From an uncultured Clostridia bacterium (lineage in GTDB: Bacteria > Bacillota > Clostridia > Oscillospirales > CAG-272): 42,778 nt of DNA. How positions within the stretch are numbered: the stretch's first letter is position 1; each line of letters begins with the position of its first letter. The stretch lies in contig CALYAD010000026.1 of assembly GCA_944393415.1 (NCBI GenBank), positions 1 to 42,778 on the forward strand. The letters run 5' to 3'. Positions 29,216-37,288 of the stretch are shown piece after piece. A program made the position numbers and the translations under genes. Under the pieces are notes generated by a model that worked only from the letters and a program-made list of their open reading frames with translations, was not told the origin of the DNA and searched no databases.

Positions 29216-29318
29216 TTTATTATGCATCCTTTCTTTCCTGATTTCGGTGATTTACTGTATTCTGTGTTTCTCTGTTATGGAGTTTTCCCCGAACCGATTC
29301 TGCCGAGAAAAATAAAAA

Positions 29319-29575
29319 ATCCCCTGACAGCGTGTAATAACGCAATGTCAAGGGTGCATCATATTATTATGCACGGTTCCACCTTGGTTTTTCACTTTTA
29401 ACCGCATGTGTAACGGTTTTCCGTTAACGCCGGATAACGTCGCCGCTTACTTTGGTTCGGCGGCAAAGCTCGGGAGCGGTCTTCGCCGTTTAGCTTTCCG
29501 GGAAATTCGCACCTGTTATATTTCCCTCTCTGTGCGGCGCTTTTAACGGTTACTCTTTCCTTCAACGCTTTTAGT
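29319..29575 (-). promoter_or_regulatory. T-box riboswitch upstream of thrS
   Basis: On the minus strand the leader contains the T-box core AAGGTGGAACCGTGC (29374-29388), complementary to the tRNA acceptor end, followed by a terminator whose stem CCCTTGACA...TGTCAGGGG (29321-29353) ends in ATTTTTTATTTTT. Stem I purine-rich blocks (GAAGGAAAGAGTAACC and CAGAGAGGG) lie near the 5' end. Uncharged tRNA-Thr would stabilise the antiterminator and switch on thrS. The specifier codon was not assigned with certainty. Confidence 0.92.
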
Positions 29576-29577
29576 AT

Positions 29578-29606
29578 ATTATAACACTTTAAATCGTCTG
29601 TGTCAA
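29578..29606 (-). promoter_or_regulatory. Consensus sigma-A promoter of thrS
   Basis: Minus strand TTGACA (29601-29606), 17-base spacer, perfect TATAAT (29578-29583). Confidence 0.88.
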
Positions 29607-29717
29607 GAGAATTTTTTGTGAAATAAAAGAAAATATCGGAAATTATATAAGAGAAGTCGTTCTGAAACCGTATCGTGACGTTTATGACATAATATATGTT
29701 AATTTTTTGTGAAGTTC

Positions 29718-29746
29718 TTGAAATCTCTTGCGGGTTATGATATAAT
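29718..29746 (+). promoter_or_regulatory. Sigma-A promoter of rpmE
   Basis: TTGAAA (29718-29723), 17-base spacer, perfect TATAAT (29741-29746). Confidence 0.8.
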
Positions 29747-29754
29747 AGATAAGA

Positions 29755-29890
29755 GCTTAAGGCGGACGCCCCATAAGACCGGTGTGCGTTCTTAATATAT
29801 TTATTCGAAAGGAGGAAGTACATCCGTTAAAAACAGTTAAGCGGGCAAAATCCCGCGGATCTTTTTTACGCGCAGTGTACTTAAATAGTT
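29755..29890 (+). promoter_or_regulatory. Candidate autoregulatory leader of rpmE
   Basis: The leader of about 135 bases contains a strong unpaired-looking AAAGGAGG (29808-29815) about 75 bases before the gene, with no ATG/GTG/TTG at useful distance, then a hairpin GCGGG-CAAAAT-CCCGC (29841-29856) followed by GGATCTTTTTT, which is a small intrinsic terminator. The true start codon has no Shine-Dalgarno sequence. Ribosomal protein L31 leaders with regulatory structure are known in several phyla; whether this belongs to one is untested. Confidence 0.6.
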
Positions 29891-30100
29891 ATGAAGCAAG
29901 GAATCCATCCCGAATATACCGAGATGAAGGTCGTTTGCGCCTGCGGGGAGACCTTTACCACCCGTTCCACAAGAGGCGGCGAAATCAAGATCGATATCTG
30001 CTCCAAATGTCATCCGTTTTTCACCGGTAAGCAGAAATTTGTTGACGCCGGCGGACGTGTTGACAAATTCAGACGCCGTCTGGAAAACGCCACAAAGTAA
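29891..30100 (+). CDS. rpmE: 50S ribosomal protein L31 (bL31), zinc-binding form
   Basis: 69 residues: [24 protein letters not shown]...[32 protein letters not shown]. The N-terminus MK.GIHP.Y fixes the start at 29891. Cys16, Cys18, Cys37 and Cys40 form the zinc site of the C+ type. It sits at the subunit bridge of the ribosome. The C+ form can be displaced by a Cys-free paralogue under zinc starvation; no such paralogue is in the window. It stands alone between divergent thrS and convergent folC, with a promoter, a structured leader and a terminator of its own. Confidence 0.97.
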   Translation: MKQGIHPEYTEMKVVCACGETFTTRSTRGGEIKIDICSKCHPFFTGKQKFVDAGGRVDKFRRRLENATK

Positions 30101-30106
30101 TACTTT

Positions 30107-30138
30107 AAGGGGGAACTTTTTGAAAAAAGTTCCCCTTT
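30107..30138 (+). terminator. Intrinsic terminator of rpmE
   Basis: AAGGGGGAACTTTTT pairs with AAAAAGTTCCCCTT around a very short loop, followed by TATTAT. Confidence 0.8.
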
Positions 30139-30174
30139 ATTATCCCCTTCAAAAATCTCTGATAAAATCGATCA

Positions 30175-31500
30175 TCATCTTTTAATACCTTGAGTTCGGT
30201 CTAAAAGCTCCTTGGCGTCCATCAGAGTCGAGTACATATATAGCGTTCCCAGGCAGATGAGAGGAGTACCCGTGGCGGCGCTTACTTTAACGGCGTCCGC
30301 AAACGCTTCGTTAATATCTGCGTAAGGCTTTGCCTCATGTCCGAGAGAGGAGTACAGCTCTGCGAGCTCCTCGGCGGAAAGGGAACGGGGATTATCAGGC
30401 TTTACGGTGAAAACCTTATCCACATACGGGCTAAGCTCAGATGCCATTAACCTGTAATCCTTGTCCGCCATAACTCCTGTGAGAATGTTTACACGCCTTT
30501 CGGGGAAATATGCTTTGATGGTTTTTACCGCGGCGTCTATTCCCTCGGGATTATGTCCGCCGTCATACAGAACAAGCGGAGAAGAATAAAGCTTCTCGAA
30601 TCTTGCCGGCCATCTGACCGACGAAAGACCGTCACGTATCGCCTTCTCCGGTATCGAAATACCGCTCTCTCCGAGTACGCGGACTGTTTCAAGCGCTTTT
30701 ACGGCGTTTGAGGGCTGATATAGACCGAGAAGAGGTATTACAAGGTGATCAAGCGTCTTATAATTAAATACCGAGCCGTCAAGATTCGCACTGATCACTT
30801 TGAGTCTGTTGTAATCGCAGGTATAAAGAGGGGAGGAAAGCTCCCGGGCTTTTCCGGATACAACTGTGTAAGCCGGACCGGAAAGACCTTCGTCTTTATC
30901 TGCCGGCACGTCTGTGCCGCAGTACAGCGCCGGGCATCCCGGTTTTATTATTCCCGCCTTTTCAAACGCTATTTTTTCTATAGTATCTCCAAGATAGGCT
31001 GTATGATCAAGAGAGACCCCGGTTATTACCGATACGAGCGGAGAGGCGACGACGTTTGTGGAATCAAGTCTTCCGCCCATTCCTACCTCCAGCACTACGA
31101 TATCGCATTTTTCCTCAACGAAAAGCTGAAAGGCTATCGCGGTTATAAGCTCGAACTCCGTCGGCTTATCCTCCATTTCCTCGGCAAACGGTTTAACCTT
31201 AGCCGTAACGCGTGCCAGAGCGGAATCGGAAACCGGTTCTCCGCATATAGTTATTCTTTCGTTGAAACGCCGCACATACGGAGAAGTAAAAAGTCCGGTC
31301 CTGAATCCGGCGTGTCTGAGTATGCTTTCGGTCATTGCGCAGGTGGAGCCTTTGCCGTTGGTACCCGTGACATGAATGAATTTCAGCTTATCCTGTGGAT
31401 CTCCCAGCATTTCGCATAGTTTTTTTATCCGCGAAAGCCCCGGACGCGAGCCTTTCCAGCTGACCGAATGTATAAACGCAAGCGCTTCGTCGTAAGTCAT
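30175..31500 (-). CDS. folC: Bifunctional folylpolyglutamate synthase / dihydrofolate synthase
   Basis: 441 residues, normal FolC length. ATP-binding loop TGTNGKGST at 45-53; TSPYVRRFNERI folate-loop motif; LEVGMGGRLDSTNV, SLDHTAYLGDTIEKIAFEKAGI (Mur-ligase family metal and carbamyl-Lys region), and the C-terminal ligase domain starting near YDGGHNPEGIDAA. It adds glutamate to dihydropteroate or to folates so that they are retained in the cell. The ATG overlaps the folT stop by four bases, so the pair is translationally coupled and under the THF riboswitch. No other folate biosynthesis gene is nearby, consistent with salvage of imported folate. Confidence 0.96.
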   Translation of the reverse strand: MTYDEALAFIHSVSWKGSRPGLSRIKKLCEMLGDPQDKLKFIHVTGTNGKGSTCAMTESILRHAGFRTGLFTSPYVRRFNERITICGEPVSDSALARVTAKVKPFAEEMEDKPTEFELITAIAFQLFVEEKCDIVVLEVGMGGRLDSTNVVASPLVSVITGVSLDHTAYLGDTIEKIAFEKAGIIKPGCPALYCGTDVPADKDEGLSGPAYTVVSGKARELSSPLYTCDYNRLKVISANLDGSVFNYKTLDHLVIPLLGLYQPSNAVKALETVRVLGESGISIPEKAIRDGLSSVRWPARFEKLYSSPLVLYDGGHNPEGIDAAVKTIKAYFPERRVNILTGVMADKDYRLMASELSPYVDKVFTVKPDNPRSLSAEELAELYSSLGHEAKPYADINEAFADAVKVSAATGTPLICLGTLYMYSTLMDAKELLDRTQGIKR

Positions 31501-32051
31501 TTTAACAGTTTATTAAGCTCCTTTCTCAGATGCCCGCTTGAAAACAGCAGCAGCATAATTATTATTTCAAAAATTATAACAGGTATATATGTGATAAGTC
31601 TTTCCAAAAACAGGACCCAAATCCCTTTTTCGGCTCCGTAATAAATGGCTATTCCTATGGTCTTGACCACAAGCGAGCCGATAATATGCCCCGTAATGTC
31701 AGATAATATCACGGATATCGGAGAAAATCTGTTTTTAAACAAAAGCGAAATTACCCCGGCTGTCATGCCGATACTGCCTGCTCCGAGCATTATAATCGGA
31801 TTTATTGAGTATCCGATCGCAATGCAACCGCAAACGTCAGCGCATAGTCCCACAATAAGACCCGCGAACGGTCCGAGAATGATACCGCCGAGGACGATAG
31901 GCAGGTTTTCATAACCTATCCTCAGTGACAAGCCTATGTTTATGGAAAAAAACTTGCCCGTAACGCTTATCGCGACAAGCACCGCGGCAAACACCATGGC
32001 GTAGATGTTGGAAAATACTCTGAGCGATCTTCCGATTCTATCATTTTGCAT
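31497..32051 (-). CDS. folT: Folate ECF transporter S component
   Basis: 184 residues from ATG 32051 (MQNDRIGRSLRVF) with AGGAGG 7 bases upstream; a longer frame to 32075 lacks this. Five to six membrane helices. The sequence NIGLSLRIGYENLPIVLGGIILGPFAGLIVGL, with the RIGYENLPI stretch, is typical of FolT-family S components. It captures folate and works with a shared energy-coupling module (EcfA, EcfA', EcfT) that must be encoded elsewhere. The upstream THF riboswitch independently supports folate as substrate. Confidence 0.93.
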   Translation of the reverse strand: MQNDRIGRSLRVFSNIYAMVFAAVLVAISVTGKFFSINIGLSLRIGYENLPIVLGGIILGPFAGLIVGLCADVCGCIAIGYSINPIIMLGAGSIGMTAGVISLLFKNRFSPISVILSDITGHIIGSLVVKTIGIAIYYGAEKGIWVLFLERLITYIPVIIFEIIIMLLLFSSGHLRKELNKLLK

Positions 32052-32138
32052 AAAAATACCTCCTTTTCCTCGCATTCACAGCATAAAGGAAACAGGAGGT
32101 ATTTTAATAAAACGCCGGTCCGTGTTTTCATTGCAGAT

Positions 32139-32239
32139 GAAGCGGGATGCAAAACCGGAACCGCAAGGCTTTTTCCTTTTCGTTTGACAGACAACTCCCC
32201 GTTCCGTCAACACTTCACGCTCCGGCTTTTACTCTTCTG
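32139..32239 (-). promoter_or_regulatory. Tetrahydrofolate (THF) riboswitch controlling folT-folC
   Basis: Read on the minus strand the element starts GAAGAGTAAAAGCCGGAGCG, continues TGAAGTGTTGACGG...CGGGGAG and ends GGTTCCGGTTTTGCATCCCG followed by CTTC. The AGAGTA opening, the GCG-tGAAGTG junction and the TTGCATCC-GCTTC end are the conserved parts of the THF class, which is usually found in front of folT in Firmicutes. It is followed by a possible hairpin/SD region and then folT, so translation or termination control is expected to lower expression when folate is plentiful. Confidence 0.9.
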
Positions 32240-32310
32240 ATGCTTAAATTTTTTCGCGGGATCTCTGAAACGGCATACTCGCCGGAATTTTCCGATACCG
32301 CAATACTGTT

Positions 32311-32338
32311 ATTATATCACACATTTCGAAAATGTCAA
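32311..32338 (-). promoter_or_regulatory. Sigma-A promoter of folT-folC
   Basis: Minus strand TTGACA (32333-32338), 16-base spacer, perfect TATAAT (32311-32316), about 70 bases upstream of the riboswitch. Confidence 0.82.
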
Positions 32339-32425
32339 GTGGTTAGTATCAATTTTTTTGGTCTGTATTCATTCGGTATCGTTGGATTTTACCCCTGAAC
32401 AGAGAAATGAGAAATATTTTCCGTG

Positions 32426-33580
32426 TCATCCTACGATCCTGTAAACCAGACTTCTGTGTATCGTGATCGCTCCAAGCTTGCAAAGCTCCTGACAGCAGTA
32501 ACATCTGATACAGTTCTTAAGTGAGATCATTGCTTTTCCGTTCTCAATTTTTATGACCTTTTGCGGACAGGACCTCGCGCACTCTCCGCAGCCTATACAT
32601 TTCTTTTTGTTGACCTTAGGGTGCGGTTGAAGAAACTTGGGAAGAAAATCCAGCTTATGAAGCTTATGCGTATCAGGAAATCTGAAATCTTTTATTACAA
32701 GCTCTCTTGGGTCGTCTCCCCTTAACATAAGTCCGCTTATATCCGCCGGTGCGTATCCCCGTTTTTTGGCGTTTTCAAGCATGGGAACTGTGTTTTGCGC
32801 TCCGATAATATAAGCGCACAGCAGGTCGAGAGCAAAAGGATTTTCCGACGCCAGAAGGCATCCTATTTTCTTCGGCTCTCCTCCGGAAGGACCGTTTCCC
32901 TCCATTCCGATTATGGCGTCGCATATAGACAGAACCTTTTTGTTTTTGCAGATGAATGAGGTCAGATCAACCACAGATGCCGCGAAGTCCTCGTGCTTAG
33001 GGAATCTTGAGTGAAATTCCACCTTTCTCGTGCCCGGGATCACTCCGAACAGATTTTTTACAGCCGCCGTCATCGTCGCCATACTGTGGCTTTTAAGCTT
33101 GCACAGGTCTACGATAAGATCCGCGTCAAGGATAGGTTTAATAATATCAAAGTGATTTGAGCGCTCGCCTCCATCCGTCCTTACCTCCTCAAAGGATGTA
33201 TCATAGTTCAGCTCAAAGCCGCCCGCTCGCGCGGCTTCCTCCATTCCGGATACTTTATATATACTCTTAAGAATCCCCGGTGTATACGGTCCTCCCGGGC
33301 TTTCCGCCAGTAAAACACTCGCGCCGGCATCCGCGAAGATTTTGCCCGCGGCGTATACTACCGAAGGATGGACCGTGGCCGCCCTTTCCGGAGCGAATTT
33401 CAGAAGGAGGTTGGGCTTGAGTACGACTTTTTTACCATAATATTCCTCCGCTCTGAAATCAAGCATATTCAGTATAGCCTTAAGCTTTTCGTATATTACT
33501 TCGTTTCCGTATTCTTCGGCTCTTATGACGGCAGCTTTTCGGTTTTCAGCGAATCCGATGTATTTATAGTCAAATTCCAC
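32426..33580 (-). CDS. DUF362 protein with C-terminal 2x[4Fe-4S] ferredoxin domain
   Basis: 384 residues; GTG start at 33580 with GAGG upstream. The DUF362 part shows KKVVLKPNLLLKFAPERAATVHPSVVYA, LLAESPGGPYT, DLCKLKSHSMATMTAAVKNLFGVIPG and CDAIIGMEGNGPSGGEPK. The ferredoxin part near residues 330-370 has CIGCGECARSCPQ and CIRCYCCQELCK, two four-Cys clusters. Members are widespread in anaerobes and are assumed to be iron-sulfur oxidoreductases; no reaction is established for this type. Cytosolic, no signal peptide. It is 345 bases upstream of folT in gene order on the same strand, with the folT promoter between, so it is a separate unit. Confidence 0.93.
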   Translation of the reverse strand: MEFDYKYIGFAENRKAAVIRAEEYGNEVIYEKLKAILNMLDFRAEEYYGKKVVLKPNLLLKFAPERAATVHPSVVYAAGKIFADAGASVLLAESPGGPYTPGILKSIYKVSGMEEAARAGGFELNYDTSFEEVRTDGGERSNHFDIIKPILDADLIVDLCKLKSHSMATMTAAVKNLFGVIPGTRKVEFHSRFPKHEDFAASVVDLTSFICKNKKVLSICDAIIGMEGNGPSGGEPKKIGCLLASENPFALDLLCAYIIGAQNTVPMLENAKKRGYAPADISGLMLRGDDPRELVIKDFRFPDTHKLHKLDFLPKFLQPHPKVNKKKCIGCGECARSCPQKVIKIENGKAMISLKNCIRCYCCQELCKLGAITIHRSLVYRIVG

Positions 33581-33819
33581 TTTCTCTACCTCTTTTGTTT
33601 ATCCCCGTGTTCGGGTTACTTTAAACTTTTTTGCGTCTCATCTTGAATATTATTTTATACTTATGATACTGTACCATAAACAAATAGGGATTTAAATGGA
33701 TAAAGTGTAAACTTTTATTTTATTGCTTGCTTTGTTAATTTTTATCCAATAAAATGATATTATAATGACGCTATGAACAGGGTATTTTCCCGTGAGTGGA
33801 CATTGGTTTTCTGTGAGGT

Positions 33820-34410
33820 ATGTTCCGGCTTATGAAGAGCTTTATAAAGAATAATTTCGCGATGATAAGTAAGATGTTTATTCAGCAAATAGGCATCGCC
33901 TTTCTTGGATTCTTGCTTAACACCGCGGCTAACGTTTCCGGCAATAAATCGCTTGTGCTTGGACTGAGCATTTTTTCCGCTACTTTTTATCTTTTATTAG
34001 TATATGTTCATGTTTGGGAGTTCGGTGTACAGGATAAAATACGAATCGAGGCGGGGCGTATTAAATTTGACCCTCTGAAAGGTCTTAAGGCCAGCCTTAT
34101 AGCAAATTCGGTTAATATTCTTCTGGCGGTTCTGTCGGCTATCGGCTATCTTTGTATTGACAGAAATATCTTAGACGAATTCGGCAATATCGTATCGCCC
34201 GCGTGGGCTGTCAATCTTTATGCCGTTTCTCATATAATCGGTGTTTTTCTGCAGTCTATGTATAACGGTATCGGCAGCTGGTTTGGTATTGATGTGTATC
34301 CGTATTTTCTTTTTCTCGCGATTCTGCCTTCATTAATAACATCTTTTTTCGGTTATTATTTCGGTACCAAGGAAAAATACGGTCTTTTTACCTCCGCTCC
34401 GAAAAAATAA
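33820..34410 (+). CDS. Hypothetical integral membrane protein
   Basis: 196 residues from ATG 33820; a second ATG at 33832 (MKSFIKNNFAM) fits the GTGAGG site at 33813-33818 better and may be the real start. Five membrane helices can be drawn: MFIQQIGIAFLGFLLNTA, LVLGLSIFSATFYLLLVYV, SLIANSVNILLAVLSAIGYL, WAVNLYAVSHIIGVFLQ and FLFLAILPSLITSFFGYYFG. A charged loop (QDKIRIEAGRIKFDPLKGLK) lies between helices 2 and 3. Related proteins of unknown function are common in gut Clostridia. No pathway can be assigned. Confidence 0.75.
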   Translation: MFRLMKSFIKNNFAMISKMFIQQIGIAFLGFLLNTAANVSGNKSLVLGLSIFSATFYLLLVYVHVWEFGVQDKIRIEAGRIKFDPLKGLKASLIANSVNILLAVLSAIGYLCIDRNILDEFGNIVSPAWAVNLYAVSHIIGVFLQSMYNGIGSWFGIDVYPYFLFLAILPSLITSFFGYYFGTKEKYGLFTSAPKK

Positions 34411-34436
34411 CAGCACCCGGCGCATGACGCCCCTTT

Positions 34437-34457
34437 ATCCGTGCGTTACGCACGGAT
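34437..34457 (+). terminator. Intrinsic terminator after the membrane protein
   Basis: ATCCGTGCG-TTA-CGCACGGAT followed by TTTGATTTT. Confidence 0.75.
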
Positions 34458-34513
34458 TTTGATTTTCCGACGCTGATGTCCGGAAACCGGAATAATGTGA
34501 ACGGAAAATCACC

Positions 34514-34566
34514 GGCTGTTTCATTTGACGAACAAAGACGTTTCAGATTTATACAATGAAACAGCC
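34514..34566. repeat. Long inverted repeat upstream of cwlD
   Basis: GGCTGTTTCATT (34514-34525) pairs with AATGAAACAGCC (34555-34566) around a 29-base loop; GGAAAA/TTTTCC flanks can extend the helix. Purpose unknown; it could be a small mobile palindrome or an RNA leader. Confidence 0.5.
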
Positions 34567-34694
34567 AAAAGGGCGTTTTCCCTGAATTACTGAAAACGGT
34601 ATGATTTATTAACTTTATTAACGGATAAAAGTATTTTTTTCGCAGGAAACGAATATAGTTGAATAAATCTGTTTTCTAAGGAATGGTAAGCGCA

Positions 34695-35426
34695 ATGAAC
34701 AAAGCGGCACTGAAAACCTCAGCGGGGTTTGCAATTCTTGCGATCCTGCTGGCGATAGTCATACTGATAATGCATTTCTTTTTTTCTCCAAGGCTGAGCA
34801 CCCCGGCGGCCAATACCGATATATCGCCTCTTCCGGTGATAGTGATCGATGCCGGACACGGAGGCTTTGACGGAGGCGCCGTCGGCGGAGACGGTACGCT
34901 CGAAAAGGATCTCAATCTTGATATAGCCCGTATACTTTCCGAGCTTTTACGGGTTTCCGGTTATGAGGCGGTCATGACCCGCACCGAAGACACTATGCTT
35001 ACTACGGACGACGGAATCGGAAAAGCCAAAATGCGGGATCTCAAGCAGCGCCTTATTATTGCTTCCTCATATCCGGACGCTTTGCTGGTAAGTATACACT
35101 GCAACAAGTTTCCGGCGGAGAGATGCAGAGGGCTGCAGGTATACTACTCGGGCTCCGAGCTTGCGCAAAACGCCGCCGACAGTATACAGAATTCTGTCGC
35201 CCGGCTTATACAGCCCGAAAACCGACGCCAGACCAAAAAGGCCGATTCGTCAATTTATCTGCTTGACAGGGCAAAGACACCTTCGGTGCTTGTTGAATGC
35301 GGATTTCTTTCCAACAGCGAGGAATGCGCTTTGCTGAAGGAGGATGCATACCAGAAAAAGCTTGCGCTGTCAATTTTGTCCGGTATAGCGGAGGTATATC
35401 CTCCCGGCAGTATTTCAGTCGGCTGA
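34695..35426 (+). CDS. cwlD: N-acetylmuramoyl-L-alanine amidase, CwlD-like
   Basis: 243 residues from ATG 34695 (MNKAALKTSAGF), chosen because TAAGGAA is 11 bases upstream; ATG 34683 overlaps that site. A signal anchor FAILAILLAIVILIMHFFF places the enzyme outside the membrane. The Amidase_3 domain has IVIDAGHGGFDGGAVG (zinc His), EKDLNLDIARIL (zinc Glu), SIHCNKF (zinc His) and VLVECGFLSNSEE with the catalytic Glu. CwlD removes peptide side chains from muramic acid to allow muramic-lactam formation in the spore cortex, in line with the SASP gene in this window. A general wall amidase remains possible because the symbol rests on length and layout. Confidence 0.88.
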   Translation: MNKAALKTSAGFAILAILLAIVILIMHFFFSPRLSTPAANTDISPLPVIVIDAGHGGFDGGAVGGDGTLEKDLNLDIARILSELLRVSGYEAVMTRTEDTMLTTDDGIGKAKMRDLKQRLIIASSYPDALLVSIHCNKFPAERCRGLQVYYSGSELAQNAADSIQNSVARLIQPENRRQTKKADSSIYLLDRAKTPSVLVECGFLSNSEECALLKEDAYQKKLALSILSGIAEVYPPGSISVG

Positions 35427-35554
35427 TTTGAAAGCGATATTTATTCAGAATACAGGAGCTTTCGAGTCTGAATATACTGAAAATCCAAATACCGCTTACG
35501 GCGAAGCCAATATTGTGTCAAGTTGTGTCAAGCTACCGCTTATTTCACGCATAA

Positions 35555-35648
35555 TTTTTTTTGCGGAGCAAAACACGAAAATTTTTTATATTTTAAAAAC
35601 CTATTAAAACGGTTTTTTAGCCCCCTATGGCGGCATGAGGTGATTAAA
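35555..35648 (+). promoter_or_regulatory. Modular hairpin-SD leader before radA (degenerate copy)
   Basis: TTTCACGC (end of the palindromic block) leads to AATTTT/AAAATT and TTTTGC-GGA-GCAAAA helices, an AAAAACC/GGTTTTT helix, then GCCCCC-TAT-GGCGGC (35620-35634), and ATGAGGTGATTAAA with SD GAGGTG before ATG 35649. The last 25 bases nearly match those before 17789. Confidence 0.7.
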
Positions 35649-37034
35649 ATGAAAGGTGAAAAAACAATTTACATATGCAGTCAGTGCGGGTACAAGAATA
35701 CCAGCTGGTACGGTAAATGTCCTTCCTGCGGAGAATTCAATACATTTGAAGAGATATCGGCCGAAAGAAGACCGGTGAAAACCGATTCTCCTGAAAACGG
35801 CGCGCTCCATGCGCATGCCGCACGACTCGATACGTTGGATGTACCGGATTATATACGTATGGGAAGCGGTATGAGTGAATTTGACCGCGTCCTCGGAGGC
35901 GGTTTGGTATCAGGCTCCGCCGTCCTGCTGTCCGGTGAACCGGGCATAGGTAAATCAACTCTCCTTATGCAGCTTTGCGGCGCTGTAGGAAACACGGAAC
36001 GGGTGCTGTATGTTTCCGGAGAGGAATCGGGTTCACAGCTTCGTCTCAGGGCGAAACGCTTGGGAGTTTCCGCGCCGGAGTTTTTCGTACTGAACGAGAC
36101 AAATGTATCACATATATTAACGGAGATCGATCAGCTGGGGCCGACCGTGGTGGTTATAGATTCCATCCAGACCGTTTTCGCGGATTCCTCGCAATCCTCG
36201 CCCGGAAGCGTATCGCAGGTGCGCGAAGCCGCGATGCATTTTATCAACAAAGCTAAATCCGGAAATTTTTCCGTTATTCTTGTAGGGCATGTAAACAAGG
36301 AGGGCGGTATCGCCGGCCCGAAGGTGCTTGAGCACATGGTGGACGCCGTACTGTATTTTGAAGGGGAAAAGCAGCACTCATACAGAATTATCCGCGCGGT
36401 CAAGAACCGTTTCGGCTCCACGAACGAGATAGGTGTATTCAGCATGACGGAAAAAGGGCTGATCCAGGTTCCCAATCCCTCTGAAGCGATGCTGCGCGAG
36501 CGTCCAAAGAATGTGTCCGGAAGCTGCGCCGTATGCGTTATGGAGGGAAGCCGCCCGATTATTACCGAAATACAGGCGCTCGTTACCCCGACTGTTTATC
36601 CCGCTCCCCGCCGAACCTGCGACGGCATTGATTTCAACCGTGTCTGTCTGCTGCTCGCCGTGCTTGAAAAGCGGCTCGGGCTTCACTTTTCACAGCACGA
36701 TGTATATATCAATGTAACAGGCGGGCTTTATCTGAACGAACCTGCCTCGGATCTTGCCGTTTGCCTTGCGCTTATCTCCGGAATATTAGACAGGATAATC
36801 CCGGACGATTTGATCGCCTTCGGAGAAATAGGGCTTTCCGGAGAGTGCCGTTCGGTTTCCGTCGCCGAACAGCGGGTCAAGGAGGCTGAGCGTCTCGGCT
36901 TCCATAAAATAATGATACCCGCGCACTCGCTTTCAAAGCTTTCCGATCCCGCGGGAGTTATAGGAGTGAGGCGGCTGTTCGACGCGCTGAAAACTCCCGG
37001 GATATTTGAGAAAAAGGAGTCCGGAGAGTCATAG
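35649..37034 (+). CDS. radA: DNA repair protein RadA
   Basis: 461 residues from ATG 35649, set by the GAGGTG site; the frame is open further upstream but only through the leader repeat. N-terminal zinc finger with Cys10, Cys13, Cys24 and Cys27; RecA-like ATPase with Walker A GEPGIGKST (96-104), Walker B VVVIDSIQT; RadA-specific motif KNRFGSTNEIG (252-262); C-terminal Lon-protease-like domain from about 290 (VTGGLYLNEPASDLAVCLALISG). RadA extends recombination intermediates as a DnaB-type helicase. It follows cwlD but has its own leader. Confidence 0.97.
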   Translation: MKGEKTIYICSQCGYKNTSWYGKCPSCGEFNTFEEISAERRPVKTDSPENGALHAHAARLDTLDVPDYIRMGSGMSEFDRVLGGGLVSGSAVLLSGEPGIGKSTLLMQLCGAVGNTERVLYVSGEESGSQLRLRAKRLGVSAPEFFVLNETNVSHILTEIDQLGPTVVVIDSIQTVFADSSQSSPGSVSQVREAAMHFINKAKSGNFSVILVGHVNKEGGIAGPKVLEHMVDAVLYFEGEKQHSYRIIRAVKNRFGSTNEIGVFSMTEKGLIQVPNPSEAMLRERPKNVSGSCAVCVMEGSRPIITEIQALVTPTVYPAPRRTCDGIDFNRVCLLLAVLEKRLGLHFSQHDVYINVTGGLYLNEPASDLAVCLALISGILDRIIPDDLIAFGEIGLSGECRSVSVAEQRVKEAERLGFHKIMIPAHSLSKLSDPAGVIGVRRLFDALKTPGIFEKKESGES

Positions 37035-37147
37035 TGTTCAAGCCGGCTGTTTCGTCATGAAAGGCTTTGGTTATATAGAAAATATAAATTTTTTTGGAGG
37101 ATTTTATAGAGCTTTTAAATTTATCGGAGAGCGGTTCGGAATAACCG

Positions 37148-37185
37148 GCAAATATGCATCAAATGTGCAAATATGCATCAAATGT
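37148..37185. repeat. Perfect 19-bp tandem repeat upstream of gap
   Basis: GCAAATATGCATCAAATGT occurs twice in a row, about 30 bases upstream of the -35 box of gap. Each copy holds the palindrome ATATGCAT-like core. It may be a regulator site. Confidence 0.65.
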
Positions 37186-37215
37186 AACAAAATATAAAAT
37201 TTTTACTCAAAGCAC

Positions 37216-37244
37216 TTGTAATAGAGGAAAATATTGTGTAAAAT
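37216..37244 (+). promoter_or_regulatory. Sigma-A promoter of gap
   Basis: TTGTAA (37216-37221), 17-base spacer, TAAAAT (37239-37244). Confidence 0.65.
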
Positions 37245-37288
37245 AAGCGATAGTAACAAAACAATAAAACAACCGGAGGATAAATAAA

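Noticed and set aside
28325..29401. 358-codon plus-strand ORF opposite thrS
   Set aside because: It is antisense to the strongly supported thrS gene and T-box leader, has no ribosome site and no family resemblance; a frame shadow.
29782..30030. 82-codon ORF beginning near the strong SD upstream of rpmE
   Set aside because: It overlaps bL31 out of frame, has no proper start codon after the SD and no recognisable protein.
30745..31419. 224-codon plus-strand ORF inside folC
   Set aside because: Antisense shadow of folC, no ribosome site.
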